From: Mantis religiosa
Lineage: Eukaryota; Arthropoda; Insecta; Mantodea; Mantidae
Length of the DNA: 64,000 nucleotides
Assembly: GCA_030765055.1 (NCBI GenBank)
Contig: CM060958.1
Span: 6,831,849 to 6,895,848, forward strand
Reading direction: 5' to 3'
The position numbers were made by a program, and so were the translations under genes. Of this stretch, positions 1-11,137 are shown piece after piece. Under the pieces are notes generated by a model. That model was not told the origin of the DNA. It did no database searches and was given only the letters and a program-made list of their open reading frames with translations. Positions within the stretch are counted from its first letter, which is position 1. Every line of letters starts with the position of its first letter.

Positions 1-105
1 CTCGGTTACCATGTTTTTTCTTATGTTTCTTCAGCATTACCAACATGTTTTGTCTTCAGATGTTGGTAATGCTGAAGAAACATAAGAAAAAACATGGTAA
101 CTGAG
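1..105. repeat. Inverted repeat, 46-bp arms
   Basis: Positions 1-46 are the reverse complement of 60-105 with one mismatch, around a 13-nt spacer. The arm matches the end of PLE coding sequence seen elsewhere in the window (the part encoding the FGN-type tail before the ribozyme). The left copy is cut by the window edge, so this is one side of a head-to-head PLE arrangement like those at 37.5 and 46.9 kb. Confidence 0.85.
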
Positions 106-290
106 ATTTCCTTGACAACGGAGTTTGTTTTTGGTGGACTGAGGATGCAAGCAATTTGCTTGTGAAATCGATTTCCATTAGAAAGAAGTATTAACATCAA
201 TTTCTTAAGATAAGTGGAGCTTTAGTGGCAAATATTTGTATTTGTGTAATATTTATTGCTTCACTGTAACTAGCTTTATTTTCTACGTAA
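106..290 (+). mobile_element. Penelope-like element terminal repeat (family 1)
   Basis: This stretch recurs, at varying similarity, at 14.6, 16.4, 39.1, 46.9, 47.2 and 55.4 kb, next to PLE coding remnants. Each copy has a ribozyme motif, then a block with TTAGAAAGAAG, then a TTTCTTAAGATAAGTG block, and ends near a GCTTCACTGTA and TTTCTACGTAATTA motif. I read it as the PLE terminal repeat (pLTR). The outer limit is inferred by comparing copies. Confidence 0.7.
135..177 (+). ncRNA. Hammerhead ribozyme motif, intact core (PLE family 1)
   Basis: Stem I is UGGA (135-138) with UCCA (174-177), four perfect pairs. The core CUGAGGA lies at 139-145, followed by one unpaired U. Stem II pairs GCAAGC with GCUUGU. 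GAAA is at 164-167. Stem III is the palindrome AUCGAU (167-172), and predicted cleavage follows U173. All catalytic-core bases are present. It lies in a PLE terminal repeat. Confidence 0.8.
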
Positions 291-296
291 TTACAA

Positions 297-552
297 TAGT
301 AAGTCGCCACAAATGGTATATCTCGAATGCAAGAGCCTCTAGTGGTTTGCCGGGGAAATATGTATGAATCAATGTCATGACGGCATGTTGGCCATGGTAG
401 CTCAATGGGTAAGAGCGACTGAATGGAAACCAGGAGATCTGTGGCTCAAAACCCGGCCGTGGCATTGAATTTTTCAGGTTGATTCTATGTATCCAAAATC
501 TTAGCCAGTATATGGCTAGTGAGAAGAAATTAATAATTTCCATCGATTAACT
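297..552 (+). mobile_element. tRNA-derived SINE, family A
   Basis: A box-A-like TGGTAGCTCAATGGGTAAGA (about 397-416) and a degenerate box B near 442-452 mark a tRNA-like head. The body then runs through the GGCATTGAATTTTTC motif and ends at TTTCCATCGATTAACT. The same unit recurs at 5.1, 5.9 and 42.7-43.6 kb. The minus-strand open frame across it (residues like NSMPRPGFEP) is a by-product of the tRNA-like head, not a gene. Confidence 0.75.
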
Positions 553-966
553 TAAATATGAAATATCCTTTTCTCCTGATTGATGCGATTGGCAGCTTTG
601 CAGATCTGTTTGTGCAGTATGGTAAACCAGATAAGTTTCTTTCCACATATTGCAAATTATGTGAATCAATATGCATATGTTAGCTTATATTTTATAGTAG
701 AAGCTGAAGTTATACCTAGCATTTTGCATCTGTATAAGCCTGGAACTTGATGAACATACTATTGAACTCTCGATAAATTTCTGGAGTTGAAATATGGAAA
801 AGCCTTCTAATTCATTAAGCATATGGGAATGTGTTGCATAAATTATATCTGTAAGCATTCCCCAAAGATAATAAGCATGCAGATTTATGCAAGGTAGTGA
901 TTTTCTAGGATGTTTCTCCCCTCTCTTATAAAATTGTCCTTGGTTAGAACTGTTGGCTATCTTGTG

Positions 967-1503
967 TCAGGTGAGGCTCTGGGCAAATTGATTAGGTGAC
1001 TCGGAAAGTTGGCTAACTAAATTTGCAAAATCAGCATTGCAAAAACAGATTTTATACTGGAATAGTGGTTTTGAATTTCGATGGGGCTTCCCTCTGTATA
1101 TAAATCCAAGTTCCTTAAAATTACCTTTATTTAGAGTCCTCGCTTTCATTATGTCAACGAAATGTCATTTATTGTCTACTTCCCTAATGGGATATTGCAT
1201 GAAAAGCTTGTTAAGCTTAACGTTCTCATTGTATTTTACAATATATAGACGTGAGCTTTCTCAAACAGTGTCTGCCATTTTGTTAGTGTTTTTTCTGAGC
1301 TTCATTCCGACACAATGATGTTCCTCATACCAACATGTCTTAAATGTCCTGGTGTATTTTAAAGATGCTCTGCTGCAAAGTTTTTCTAAATATAGCACTG
1401 GTGTTGGCCTACTGATATTTACCACGTTGTGTTTGTCATCATTTTTCCATAAAGAAAAGAGTGTTTGGAGAATGGAACACACCAAGTCGTGTGTTGGATT
1501 CAT
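967..1503 (-). pseudogene. Unassigned minus-strand coding-like remnant
   Basis: Two minus-strand open stretches, 1261-1503 and 967-1149, can be joined through a short segment (peptide includes LYIVKYNENVKLNKLFMQYP) with one frame change and one in-frame TGA. The composition looks protein-like and low in simple repeats, but I recognise no family. It could be a decayed gene or transposon part, or chance. A candidate 5' exon on the same strand lies at 3126-3222, but no splice link can be shown. Confidence 0.2.
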
Positions 1504-1509
1504 TGTAAA

Positions 1510-3125
1510 TCCCTTAAATATGAAAAATTAAACACTTAACATATGATCACATAAACAATTATGTGTTTACACAGGATGCAAACTGATAATAAACAATAGC
1601 ACATGATATGCGGGGCTCGCTTCAAGTGGGTTACCACTTCTACCAACAAATTCTTTTCAAATAAACAAAAAAGTATGAAGAGAGTCCTGTATTGTGTTGG
1701 CAACACGAGTTGGTACGGAATATACGGCTTCTGTGAATCGAATCTGTAGCCATGGTAACCAGCAATACATTCTAACCCTCCAACCTCTCCTCACCCACTG
1801 CATGTGTTACGGTCACCTTGGCATTTTAACAATGAATCACTAATCGGGAAGTAAGCTAGTTGTATTATTGACGCACGGGTGCCAAGAGAGCAACTCCATT
1901 ACAAAATATAATTTGGAGAACTTTTATAAATGAAAATTAAATGCCAAAACATAAAACACAACCATGTAAGTTATTCAAAAACAAGTAGGTGACTCGGCGA
2001 TTCAAACGCATCAAGGAAGAACCGCCCCTGCTCTGTGTTTCTATTTGTCAGCAACAGTGGCACCACAGAATTTCAGTATGAATTTAAACTGAGAGTGCAC
2101 ATGTGACTTTGCTCAAACAAAGCTTAACATAATAAGAATAAACAGCTTCATATAATGTTATTCTTGCTGTACACTATACCAAACAGAGATAAATGAACTG
2201 CAAATGCTATTAAGATCAGTGAGCTGGAGCAAGGTCATTCAACCTAATTCCTGTTTGGACTCAAAACTGCAGCCAAAATTGCATAATTTAAGATAAACAC
2301 GGTATGATAAACATAAAGATTTCCAATACCTCTTTTATTTAAGAATAAACATTTTAATATTAAATAGAGATATTATTTTCTAACAATTATTATTCAATCC
2401 TGTTCATATTTGTAAATAGATAATATTACAGCTAATTTAATTCAAATTTCTACTTTGTATTACAAGAACATTTCAAAAAGTAACTGCTTTGGTAATTGTA
2501 AGCATTAGTGTATTTTCTCATTTTAACATGTGATGAACTTAAATGCTTTAAAAATTGCCAATTTTATCAAAACCTCTCTTATAGCAGAATTTTTGTTTCT
2601 ACTATTATGTCTCTTTTATATAATGAGCCATACAGTGTAAGCTCTTAACCGATATGGTACCTTAAATATTATATTTAGCTTTTATGAACAAAATCGTCCT
2701 CAAAAAGGATAATTCAACAAAGAGTATCTGTACTTAAGTAAGGAAACAGACTTGAAAACAGCACTAACAAGGGACTCCCTGACCTTGAACGCTTGGAACC
2801 ATACAGAAATATGCTTAGAATAAATAAACAGAGGTCCATGTCATTTCCATGCAAAACATTTCATTCTGCTTCAGTGACATTTAATAAACAGAAGGAAGTA
2901 ATAAGATATCAGTACCATAGGAGGGAAATTCATGTAATTCAGTGACATCAGGATGTAATTACATTTTCAATCAACAGTGCTAGAAGCCCTCTGTTTAAAA
3001 TACTTTTAATAGTACAAAACACACATATACTACACAGCTTACGGTGATTATATTAGTCCTTGAAGCATAGATGCAGGATTTTGATGAAGTGGTTAAAAGA
3101 AAGACTAAAAGAACTATGTTCATAC
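1510..3125. other. AT-rich non-coding, nothing recognised
   Basis: No sustained open frame, tandem array or recognisable transposon motif was seen on either strand. Confidence 0.6.
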
Positions 3126-3222
3126 CTCGCTTATCACATTCCAAATAACTTTCACATTCACACAGTTCAATGTGATAACCCACACTAATAACCAGAGCTA
3201 GGAAGTTTGTACCGTCCGCCAT
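3126..3222 (-). CDS. Candidate first coding exon of a minus-strand gene
   Basis: A minus-strand ATG at 3222 opens a frame beginning MADGTNFLALVISVGYHIEL. After 97 nt it meets a good donor context, GAG then GTATGA, giving a phase-1 exon of 32 codons plus one base. The sequence just upstream (3220-3330) is slightly richer in CpG than its surroundings. The peptide is cysteine- and glutamate-rich after residue 19. The family is not recognised. The open frame continues past the donor for 43 codons as hydrophobic, intron-like sequence. It may be a chance ORF. Confidence 0.25.
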
Positions 3223-3587
3223 TCCCTATACACTTTGCGACTGACCTTCTCCCAGCATCCAAAGAAGTCATAGATAAGAGCACACGGTGGAGGGGTATTG
3301 AAACCGGTTGCCAAGAGAACAAAAATTATTTATGAGACATTCGTAAATGTACATCTATTTAGATCATTATGTACGACATACAAATTCTTATATGGTACAT
3401 ACGAATTTGTTTCTGGCTAATTTCATTATTTAAATAGGCACATTGTGTCAACACCCAAGCAATTATAATACGGGTTGTAATATTTCCTGATCGAATGTAA
3501 AATAATATCCCAATAATAAAATTGTTCTGTTCATTACTAGACGTTTGGCAGTTTGTATGCTAGAACTGCCATCGGTTTCTAAATTGG

Positions 3588-3809
3588 CTAATACCGAAAC
3601 AATTTTGTCATAAGGTTAGATAGATAGATTACAGCCTCTAGCCAAGTTACCCATCTGGTGACAGCTGGCCATGGTGGTGGCGATATTCTGGTGCTCACTC
3701 TTTGAACTATGCAATCCTGTAAGATGCTTTCAAAAATGTCTTTTTCATGTGAACTACAAAGCTTACATTGATTGATTCGGCCACTCGGTGTAAAGCATGT
3801 GCTAAACAT
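3588..3809 (-). pseudogene. hAT-like (DUF659-type) transposase remnant
   Basis: The minus-strand 73-codon frame contains PPPWPAVTRWVTWLEAVIYL. This resembles the VTRWGTWLEA motif common in hAT-type transposase-derived insect proteins. Upstream is CKLCSSHEKDIFESILQD, with a CxxC pair. The remnant is short, has no flanking coding continuation, and ends next to the satellite array. Family assignment rests on the motif from memory. Confidence 0.35.
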
Positions 3810-3839
3810 GTAATATGTATTAGTTTAGGATACAAGTTA

Positions 3840-4945
3840 CAGTAATGAGTTACATTCTACAATGAACCTTACCGTTGCTAGTAGTGCTGCATTGTATAGC
3901 CATGCCTGGCCGCTCAAGGAAATCGGTACGAACTTCCTAGCCCTGTGTCATGCAGTTACACCTGTTTTGTAGTAATGAGTTGCATTCTACCACGAACCTT
4001 GCCCTTGCTAGTAGTACTGTGTTATATAGCCATGCCTGGCCGCTCTTACACTGCTCAAGGAAATCGCTATGAACTTCCTAGCTCTGTGTCATGCAGTTAC
4101 ACCTGTTTTGTAGTAATGAATTGCATTCTACGACGAACCTTGCCCTTGCTAGTATCGCTGTGTGATATAGCCATGCCTGGCCACTTTTACACTGCTCAAG
4201 GAAATCGGTATGAACTTCCTAGCCCTGTTTCATGCAGTTATTTCTGTTTTGCAGTAATGAGTTGCATTCTACAAAAACCTTGCCCTTGCTAGTAGCGCTG
4301 CGTGGTGTAGCCATGCCTGACCACTCTTACATTGCTCAAGGAAATCGATACAAACTTCCTATCTCTGTGTCATGCAGTTACACCTGTTTTGCAGTAATGA
4401 GTTGCACTCTATGATGAACCTTGCTCATGCTAGTAGCGCTGCGTGGTATAGCCGTGCCTGACCTCTCTTACATTGCTCAAGGAAATCAGTAAGAACTTCC
4501 TATCTCTGTGTCATGCAGTTACACCTGTTTTGCAGTAATGAGTTGCACTCTATGATGAACCTTGCTCATGCTAGTAGCGCTGCGTGGTATAGCCGTGCCT
4601 GACCTCTCTTACATTGCTCAAGGAAATCAGTAAGAACTTCCTATCTCTGTGTCATGCAGTTACACCTGTTTTGCAGTAATGAGTTGCACTCTATGATGAA
4701 CCTTGCTCATGCTAGTAGCGCTGCGTGGTATAGCCAAGCCTGACCTCTCTTACACTGCTCAAGGAAATCGATACAAACTTCCTATCTCTGTGTCATGCAG
4801 TTACACCTGTTTTGCAGTAATGAGTTGCACTCTATGATGAACCTTGCCCTTGCTAGTAGCGCTGCATGGTATAGCCATACCTGGCCGCTCTTACACTGCT
4901 CAAGAAAGTCGGTACGAACTTCCTAGCTCTGTGTCATGCAGTTTT
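3840..4945. repeat. Satellite array, ~141-bp unit, about 8 copies
   Basis: The word CATGCAGTT recurs at 3949, 4090, 4231, 4371, 4512, 4653, 4794 and 4935, that is every 140-141 bp. Units at 4440-4790 are nearly identical, while outer units have diverged, as expected for unequal exchange in the middle of an array. The first unit is shortened at its start. An apparent ORF at 3945-4414 simply reads through the repeat. Confidence 0.95.
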
Positions 4946-4974
4946 GGCTGATTATTGAAAGCTGCGCAAATTTT

Positions 4975-5086
4975 GAAGCACCGGCCATGGCATTGAATTT
5001 TTCATGTTGACTCTATCTATCAAAAACCTTAGCCTATATACGGCTAGTGTGGAAAAATGATTAATTTCCATCAATTAACTTAAATA
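4975..5086 (+). mobile_element. SINE family A, 3' fragment
   Basis: It begins at the GGCCATGGCATTGAATTTTT motif and ends at the CATCAATTAACTTAAA terminus shared with the other copies. The tRNA-like head is missing. It abuts the end of the satellite array. Confidence 0.7.
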
Positions 5087-5098
5087 ATAAGAGTAAAA

Positions 5099-5293
5099 TG
5101 ATGAAGCCTGGGACTCAAGTAGGACAGCACGTTGGCCATGGTAGCTCAAAGAGTAAGAGCGACTGGACGGAAACCAGGAGATCTGTGGTTCAAATCCCAG
5201 TCATGGCATTGAATTTTTCATGTTGACTCTATCCAAAACCTTAGCCTATATAAGGCTAGTATGGAGAAATGATTAATTTCCATCAATTAACTA
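5099..5293 (+). mobile_element. SINE family A copy
   Basis: It carries the box-A-like TGGTAGCTCAAAGAGTAAGA and box B GGTTCAAATCCC near 5188. The body ends at CCATCAATTAACT. It lies head to tail with the fragment at 4975-5086. Confidence 0.75.
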
Positions 5294-5667
5294 AAAATAC
5301 TTATAAATGTTAATAAAACTCTGGATATTATCATCGCTTAAAATTCAGTATATCTGATGATTTTTTAAAATGACTGTTGTTATAGACCTTTGTTGTTGTT
5401 TATTGTTGTAATAAAACTCTGTGGCATGCTTGCTGTTTTGCAAATGTTCATTACACACCTGATATGTTGATAGTATATTATTTAGAAGAGGTAAACAAAC
5501 AGGAAAGAAGAAGAAAATACTCCTTCAATCTAAGCAAATGTCTGAAATTAAGTGAACACTGCCTTACGACAAAGTCATTGTTAATTAAGAGATTTTTCAC
5601 TGTTATTCATTGCTTTCTAAGCTTTTACTTTTTTGAATGTGATCTGTGATTTGTTTCACCTTAGCTT

Positions 5668-5764
5668 ATTGGTGCACCAAGTTTGGCTGAATGTGAGGGT
5701 TTTTCTTTCCAAAACTGAAGAGGCTGTAAGTAAAACCTTCACATTCGGCCAAACTTGGTGCACC
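5668..5764. repeat. Foldback inverted repeat, ~35-bp arms
   Basis: GGTGCACCAAGTTTGGC near 5670 is matched in inverse by GCCAAACTTGGTGCACC ending at 5764, with arms extending through the ACATTC and AAACC parts. There are about two mismatches and a ~28-nt loop. It may be a small foldback element or MITE core. No coding content was seen. Confidence 0.8.
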
Positions 5765-5879
5765 CATTTTGCAATAGACAACACAAGCTAAGCTCTGGTG
5801 GCAGCATCCGTTGGATGGATGAATGGTTTTGGTTGAAATCGTGGATTGATCTTCAAGCGAGCTGTTACTATGCCCATTA

Positions 5880-6011
5880 TGAGTCATTTGGAGAATTTAA
5901 TGTCATGATGACACGTTGGTCATGGTAGCTCAATAGGTTAGAGTGACTGTGCGGGAACCAGAAGATCCCTGGTTCAAATCTCAGCCATGGCATTGAATTT
6001 TTCAGGTTGAC
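5880..6011 (+). mobile_element. SINE family A, truncated
   Basis: The head TGGTAGCTCAATAGGTTAGA and box B GGTTCAAATCTC (near 5971) are present. The copy stops soon after the TTGACTCTGTTTATTAAA part and lacks the usual 3' end. Confidence 0.7.
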
Positions 6012-6127
6012 TCTGTTTATTAAATGGGTTGTTAGAAAAAAAGATAAAACAGAACCTAGTGCAGGCATTTGGATACCTATGTAATTTGTCATCCAAATAA
6101 ATCACATTTTATGCACTTGGGTTACTT

Positions 6128-6378
6128 AGTTAGCCACGCCATGATCGAGTGGTTAGACCATTTGGTTCTCACCAAGGTGGCCCGGGTTGAATCCCAGGCG
6201 ACTGCAAAGTGAGATTTGTGGTGAACAACATGGCATTGAGGACATGTGAAGTGTCCCCTATGCCCAACATGGTTTGGAGTCCATGGTATAAGCTGTAGGT
6301 CCTCTCACCTCATCGTCATCTTCACTATCACCCTACCATTGTAGGTAATGGGCTCATCCTCTGGGTGCCTCCACCTGA
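6128..6378 (+). mobile_element. tRNA-derived SINE, family B
   Basis: It has a box-A-like ATGATCGAGTGGTTAGACC and a B-box-like GGGTTGAATCCC at about 6183-6194, then a body unlike family A with GGCATTGAGGACATG. It ends just before a LINE 3' tail. Identity rests on the paired internal promoter boxes. Confidence 0.6.
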
Positions 6379-6383
6379 GAAAT

Positions 6384-6722
6384 TCAATTCAAATTTATTC
6401 ATCCTTTAAAGTCAAATCTGTACATACTGACATAGGATACGTCAGTAAATTTACACTTTATATTACAAAGTTAAACATCAAATATACCTAACCTACATTC
6501 AATTATAATGTAACACAAATTGGATATAATTATAAATGAGAGAAATGAACAAGCTAAGTAATTCATGTTTTATGATTATCTGGATTTGTTAAATTGCAGA
6601 CATTCCTTTACTGTGTAAAAGCAGTGCTCCTGCAAGAAAGCCCTTGTTCTAGTTTTAAACACATTGTGGTTATCTATGCTTTTGATGTCATTAGGAAGGG
6701 AATTATAAACTATTGTACAGGA
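6384..6722 (-). mobile_element. Non-LTR retrotransposon 3' end (C-terminal RT remnant)
   Basis: Minus-strand translation near 6600-6720 reads VYNSLPNDIKSIDNHNVFKT followed by RAFLQEHCFYTVKECLQF. This is the C-terminal signature of many LINE ORF2 proteins (LP..IK...FK..LK..L). A 3' UTR follows towards 6384. A second copy of the UTR and the last codons lies at 14697-14990. Confidence 0.65.
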
Positions 6723-8630
6723 ATGTTACGTGTATATCCTTAATATGCCTTGTGTAATGCATATGAACACTTCCATTGTTTTGAAAGTTTTGGCCCCGAA
6801 GGCCAAGGCTGCCACGTGGGCAGTGTTGGTAACCACCCAGCCAACATGGCATTGAGGTGGGTTTTCTCTGGGTCCTCCAGTTTCCCCCACCCATCAATTG
6901 CTCCATCATTATCTTTCCTAACATTCTGTCATTTTGACATCCAATTCCTCACTTTCCACCAGTCATTGGGCTGATCACCTGGATTCTCTCTATCACTGAT
7001 CCAGAGATTCCATTCATCAACCCAAGGGTTAAGAAGAACAAGAAAACCCTGACACTACATAGTGGTATAAGAGGGCAGTTAAGAAAGAAGAGTTACTTAG
7101 TTAAAATCTTAAACTGATTTTAAAATCCCAGAGTCTAAAAGGAGTAAATTTGAATCTGGATTTATATGAGTAACATTAAAACTTAACAGGTAAATCCAGT
7201 GGCTTAACTTATTTGCCATCTTGGTTTGATAAAGTGATATAGTTCTAAAGGAACTTTGCAATGAATTAAGGAGAGCTCTGTGAACATACAAATGTAAATA
7301 TATCATACACATTCACTTCTGCTGCATTGCTGTGTTTTGATGTAAAAAAAGAGCCATAGATTAAGATAAGAACATGTATATAACATTTTGCTACATAGGC
7401 TTTGGTGGTCTTGTTATTCTAGAATTTATGTTTTGGTAGACATAGGTTCTAGAATAACACGATGTTGTGACCGCACGTAGTGTTTCGACACTAGGATGTT
7501 ACTGAATGCTCTTCTATTTCACTCTCTCTTTTCTTTGTTTTTGGTTTAATTAATTTTTTTGTTTGTTTATTCATGACTGAATGGCTGAGAACTGACTGAC
7601 ATCTGCATTCATGTCTGTTGATTATCTAATACTGATGTATAGTTTTGTGACTTCTGAATTTACAATGATGATGGTGATGACTGATGCAACGCTATAGATA
7701 GTGCAGGTTTGTTGGAATGTTAGATATAGTGGAAGAAGATGATGATTGTTCAGATGTTATGCTGTATAATACACATTATCACCCTCCACCTTGTTAGTGT
7801 TACCCACCTTGCGAGGAACAGTAGTGCTTGAAAGTAACCTATAGCAGTGTTGCATTCTCTTCCAACAATATACGTTGTGTGTTATGGATGTGCATAAATG
7901 GTGGCAATTTGCAGGAAGTAACCTGTAAGTTTCCATTATTATTATTATAGGTCTGGATTTTTTTCTCTTTCTCTCTCTTTCATCCCCTAAGCAGAGTTAA
8001 GTAGAAGAATTAAGCAAGAAGAATTAGAAGAAGAGTTCTACCAGAAATGTGTTATACAATTCCCTAATTCTTTCAGAAATTATTTTAATAATCTGTAAAG
8101 CCTTCATTGCAGTTAAATATGAAGTCGAATGTGAATGAAACTAATGAATGACATTGCAACATTTGACAGCAGGTTGTTCTCAGGATCTGAAGTTAAGCAC
8201 AAGTGCTAATTAACTGCAAAAGAAGATTGAATAAAGAAAAAACAGTAGACATCATTAAAGGCTACCAACCTCTAAACATGTTTCACACAAACTTTCTTCT
8301 ATCGCCAGTTGATTACAATGGTGAAGCATGGTATGGCTTTTAGGGAAGCAGCTCCTGTATATTTGTGTGGACTTAGGTTTGAAATTTGTTACCTGTATTC
8401 AGGTAGTGCTTCCATAAATATCATACCACCCATGCTTGGTTATTAATGATGAGCTGTGTCTAGGTTCATTATTCTGCTATTATTGCTATTAGCAAATCTT
8501 TTCCACTAGTTCGGAAGATAGTGCATTTGCAATGAGTCAACAATAAATTATAATTTCAGCAATCTCATAAAAAAGCAGCACTTTAAAATAGAACAGCATG
8601 TTATTTAGTTAATTCACTTGCTTAACCTTA
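6723..8630. other. Non-coding interval with minor repeats
   Basis: 6780-7045 is GC-richer and SINE-like in tone, but no promoter boxes are clear. A short inverted repeat (TTATTCTAGAA type) lies at 7411-7463. No convincing gene was seen. Confidence 0.5.
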
Positions 8631-8631
8631 T

Positions 8632-9060
8632 TGTGACTTTGTGGGTTCTTAAAATTAAAAGTCTAGTTTGCAGAAATTCAAAATGCTCTTTATTTCAATT
8701 AAAAAGACGTTTTGTACAGCCCTTTGCAGCAGAATTATGTAACATACACAAACACAACCTTCACGGTCGTCTGCCACTCGTCCACACCGCTGCACAATTC
8801 ACAAGTGCATAGACAACTGCATTCACTCATTCCTAGCAGCTCCGCTGCATGACTGAGCTGTCCACACACACAGCAGTAGGCAGGCTGAGGAACAGCCCGA
8901 GGGGGGTTAAGACATGTACCTGCTCTGGATAGAGCTTAACCACGTTGTAGCGAGTTGTGGATGTTGCAGGGTGTCGGGTGAAAATTAGATAGGGGGAAAG
9001 AAAGGAGGTGACATGTTGCTCCTCAACGACTGAAGACTCGGGTGCTACGGCCATCATGCA
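8632..9060 (-). mobile_element. LTR-retrotransposon LTR-like segment (inner limit uncertain)
   Basis: It starts with TGTGACTTTGTGGGTTC, the reverse complement of the 3' end of the solo LTR at 47642-48047. The same start occurs at 24266 and 48902. The following TTAAAAGTC and minus-strand AATAAAGAGC-type polyadenylation motif fit an R region. A ~50-nt block near 9340-9390 resembles one at 49225-49275, so the element may extend to about 9.4 kb. Confidence 0.5.
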
Positions 9061-9446
9061 CCACTGGTGGATTAGTTAATGAACTAGGAAAAGCAGAAAT
9101 TTAGGTATCTAGACAAAAATCTTGGGTGACTGTAATTTTGTTTAGGCTGGAATGGGTGCCTTATGGTTACCGGTAGTGTGCGCAAGCTATGCGGGGTAGC
9201 CAGTATTGCTTTAAGCAACGTTCACATGGTAAATAGTCCCCAAGCTGTCCGATTAGCCGTGACACTTTTATAACCGAACCATAATTTCTCAAAAGTTGCC
9301 AAAGCCACACGATCTTTTGTGACAGCAAGCAAAGGAGAGAGAACTGTCCAGACATCTCTCCGGCTCTTTCTCTCTCGGCAAGTAACAAGCACTCTTCCGC
9401 TCCGTGGGCATGGCTTGAGCATTATCTATCTCTTTCACTCCGTGCT

Positions 9447-9447
<1 letters not shown>

Positions 9448-9500
<53 letters not shown>
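9448..9500. repeat. (TC)n microsatellite
   Basis: An uninterrupted CT dinucleotide run of about 53 bp, followed by GCTCTC. Confidence 0.98.
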
Positions 9501-9503
<3 letters not shown>

Positions 9504-9549
9504 CTCAGTGTTTGCCTGCACACAGGCAGCCATTATCTAAACAGTGCCT

Positions 9550-10490
9550 GGCAACATTATATACAGGGTGGAAGGAGTATAGATTTTCATACTTTACACC
9601 TTTCTGCTATTATATGTTCTGTATACAGAAATTTTGTTATCTAAAAGTGTTGGTTTGATTCAATATCAAATATATTAGAAAAATTAGCAGGGCCCTGAAT
9701 GTCTTCTTTGACTGGCTATGTATATTATGTTGCCTTTAAAAAGGTAGTTTTATGATGATAACTTCTTCTATTTCTCCTTTTTTTTAAAAAAATAATGATC
9801 ATTATTTCTTTATGTTTAAATTTATGTTGGCTTAAACTTCAATGAAAACAGCTTTTCAGTATCAGATATTGTAAATATAAGATAGCTTTTTCAAATGTAT
9901 CACAAAATATCTGCTAACGTAAATATGTAGACAACAAACATTAGAAACAGTGGCATTTTCCACTGGTGGAGGAAGATGAAAGCTTGTGTGGAACACTGTG
10001 GTTGATAGTCTTTTGTGAAATCAGTATTTGTAATGTGACTCATTAGTTTGTTGTATTAGTTCTTTGCCATGAACCTATTTATAACTACAGAATTCAAATC
10101 AGTGAGTCTACAGAATGCTATCAGTATTTTTAAAATAATAATTTCTCCTTATTCTGTACTAGCAGAAAGCCACAAACCTATTTCTTATTGATGAAAAATT
10201 GTAAAAAAAAAAAACTATTCTTTATTTTCTGTAACTTATGAATAGAGAATTGGTTGCAAACAGGATAAGTATATGTAACAAATATAGGTACTGCTTTATA
10301 ATTATATAAATTTAGTATTTTATTATTTTTACAGAACATTTTAATGATTACAAGAAATTAATATTTTGGAAATTTGTTTATAATTACCTTTTATAACATT
10401 AAATATCATTAATTCATAACTGGAAGTTTTTGAACAGTGAGGTTAAAGACATTAATTTAACATTTGTTTTGTTTATGCTTGCTTATTTTT
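9550..10490. other. AT-rich non-coding, nothing recognised
   Basis: Homopolymeric A/T stretches only. No coding or repeat signature was seen. Confidence 0.6.
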
Positions 10491-10496
10491 CAAAAA

Positions 10497-10538
10497 TGAG
10501 AACATGTTTTAGGAATATTTGCACTCATCATCAGCTAA
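10497..10538 (-). ncRNA. Degenerate hammerhead motif
   Basis: On the minus strand CUGAUGA (10528-10534) is followed by an extra U, a weak stem II (GAGU/AUUC), AAAA in place of GAAA, and the ACAUGU palindrome. Stem I keeps only two pairs. Loss of G12 suggests it is inactive. A more decayed plus-strand partner (GGAAACGATC at about 10588-10597) faces it, so this is probably the remains of an inverted pair. Confidence 0.5.
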
Positions 10539-11095
10539 CAACCAACTCAACAGTCAGTTGTTACCTAAGGATGGGAGTGAATATTCTGGAAACGATCTAA
10601 TTTTTCAAAAGTAAGTTAGGTTATGTATACATAACCAATGTTTAATTAATTACATATCTTTATAAATTGTAATTATGATATCTAGGCCTCACAAGGATCA
10701 TAATTACTTCTCTCTACGTTATCTGACAAATGCAATTTTAAAAAGTGCCTTATTATTAAAGTGCATTTTGCTCACATCAGATTATAGCAGCATTGCACAT
10801 CATCTTCTTTACCAACTGATTAAATGTCAAGAACTTTATTATTAATGATTTAAATCCCTAAGAAATTTGGTTGGCATTAGAAATCTATAAATCAAATCAC
10901 TGAATATGATAATTAACATTTCATGCAGTCAAACGTGAATGATTACAATCATTCTGTTACAGTTGAAATTCATAAATGGTATTTTTTTTACTCTGTTTCC
11001 TTATGCTGATAACCACAGTTCTATTCTTTCCTTAAAATGTTTTCTAGATATCATCAGTAGTGAGCTCTTATATTTGTCCCTCACTGCATTTGCAG

Positions 11096-11137
11096 AAACC
11101 CAGCGGAAACCTTCTCGACATTTTGCAGAGCTTGTAG
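11096..11137 (+). CDS. Candidate 42-nt micro-exon
   Basis: The acceptor TCACTGCATTTGCAG is followed by 42 open nucleotides and a donor, TAG then GTATAC. Entry and exit phase are both 1, so it would be a frame-preserving cassette encoding about TQRKPSRHFAELV. It is on the same strand as the gene ending at 59568 and could be an upstream or alternative exon of it. It may equally be chance. Confidence 0.25.
   Translation, partial: KPSGNLLDILQSL

Noticed and set aside
391..452. True tRNA genes at SINE heads (also at 5.1, 6.1, 43.5, 53.5 and 63.3 kb)
   Set aside because: The internal promoter boxes are tRNA-like but no cloverleaf with acceptor-stem pairing can be drawn, and each continues into a SINE body.
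283..543. 86-codon minus frame with a PRPGFEPQISWFP peptide
   Set aside because: The same peptide style appears at every SINE family A copy and is produced by the inverse of its tRNA-like head.
3945..4414. 115-codon and 60-codon ORFs with repeated CSYTCFVVM
   Set aside because: They simply read through the 141-bp satellite (3 x 47 codons); no start or context supports a gene.
3840..4945. CRISPR-like array
   Set aside because: The whole 141-bp unit repeats without unique spacers, and the genome is eukaryotic.
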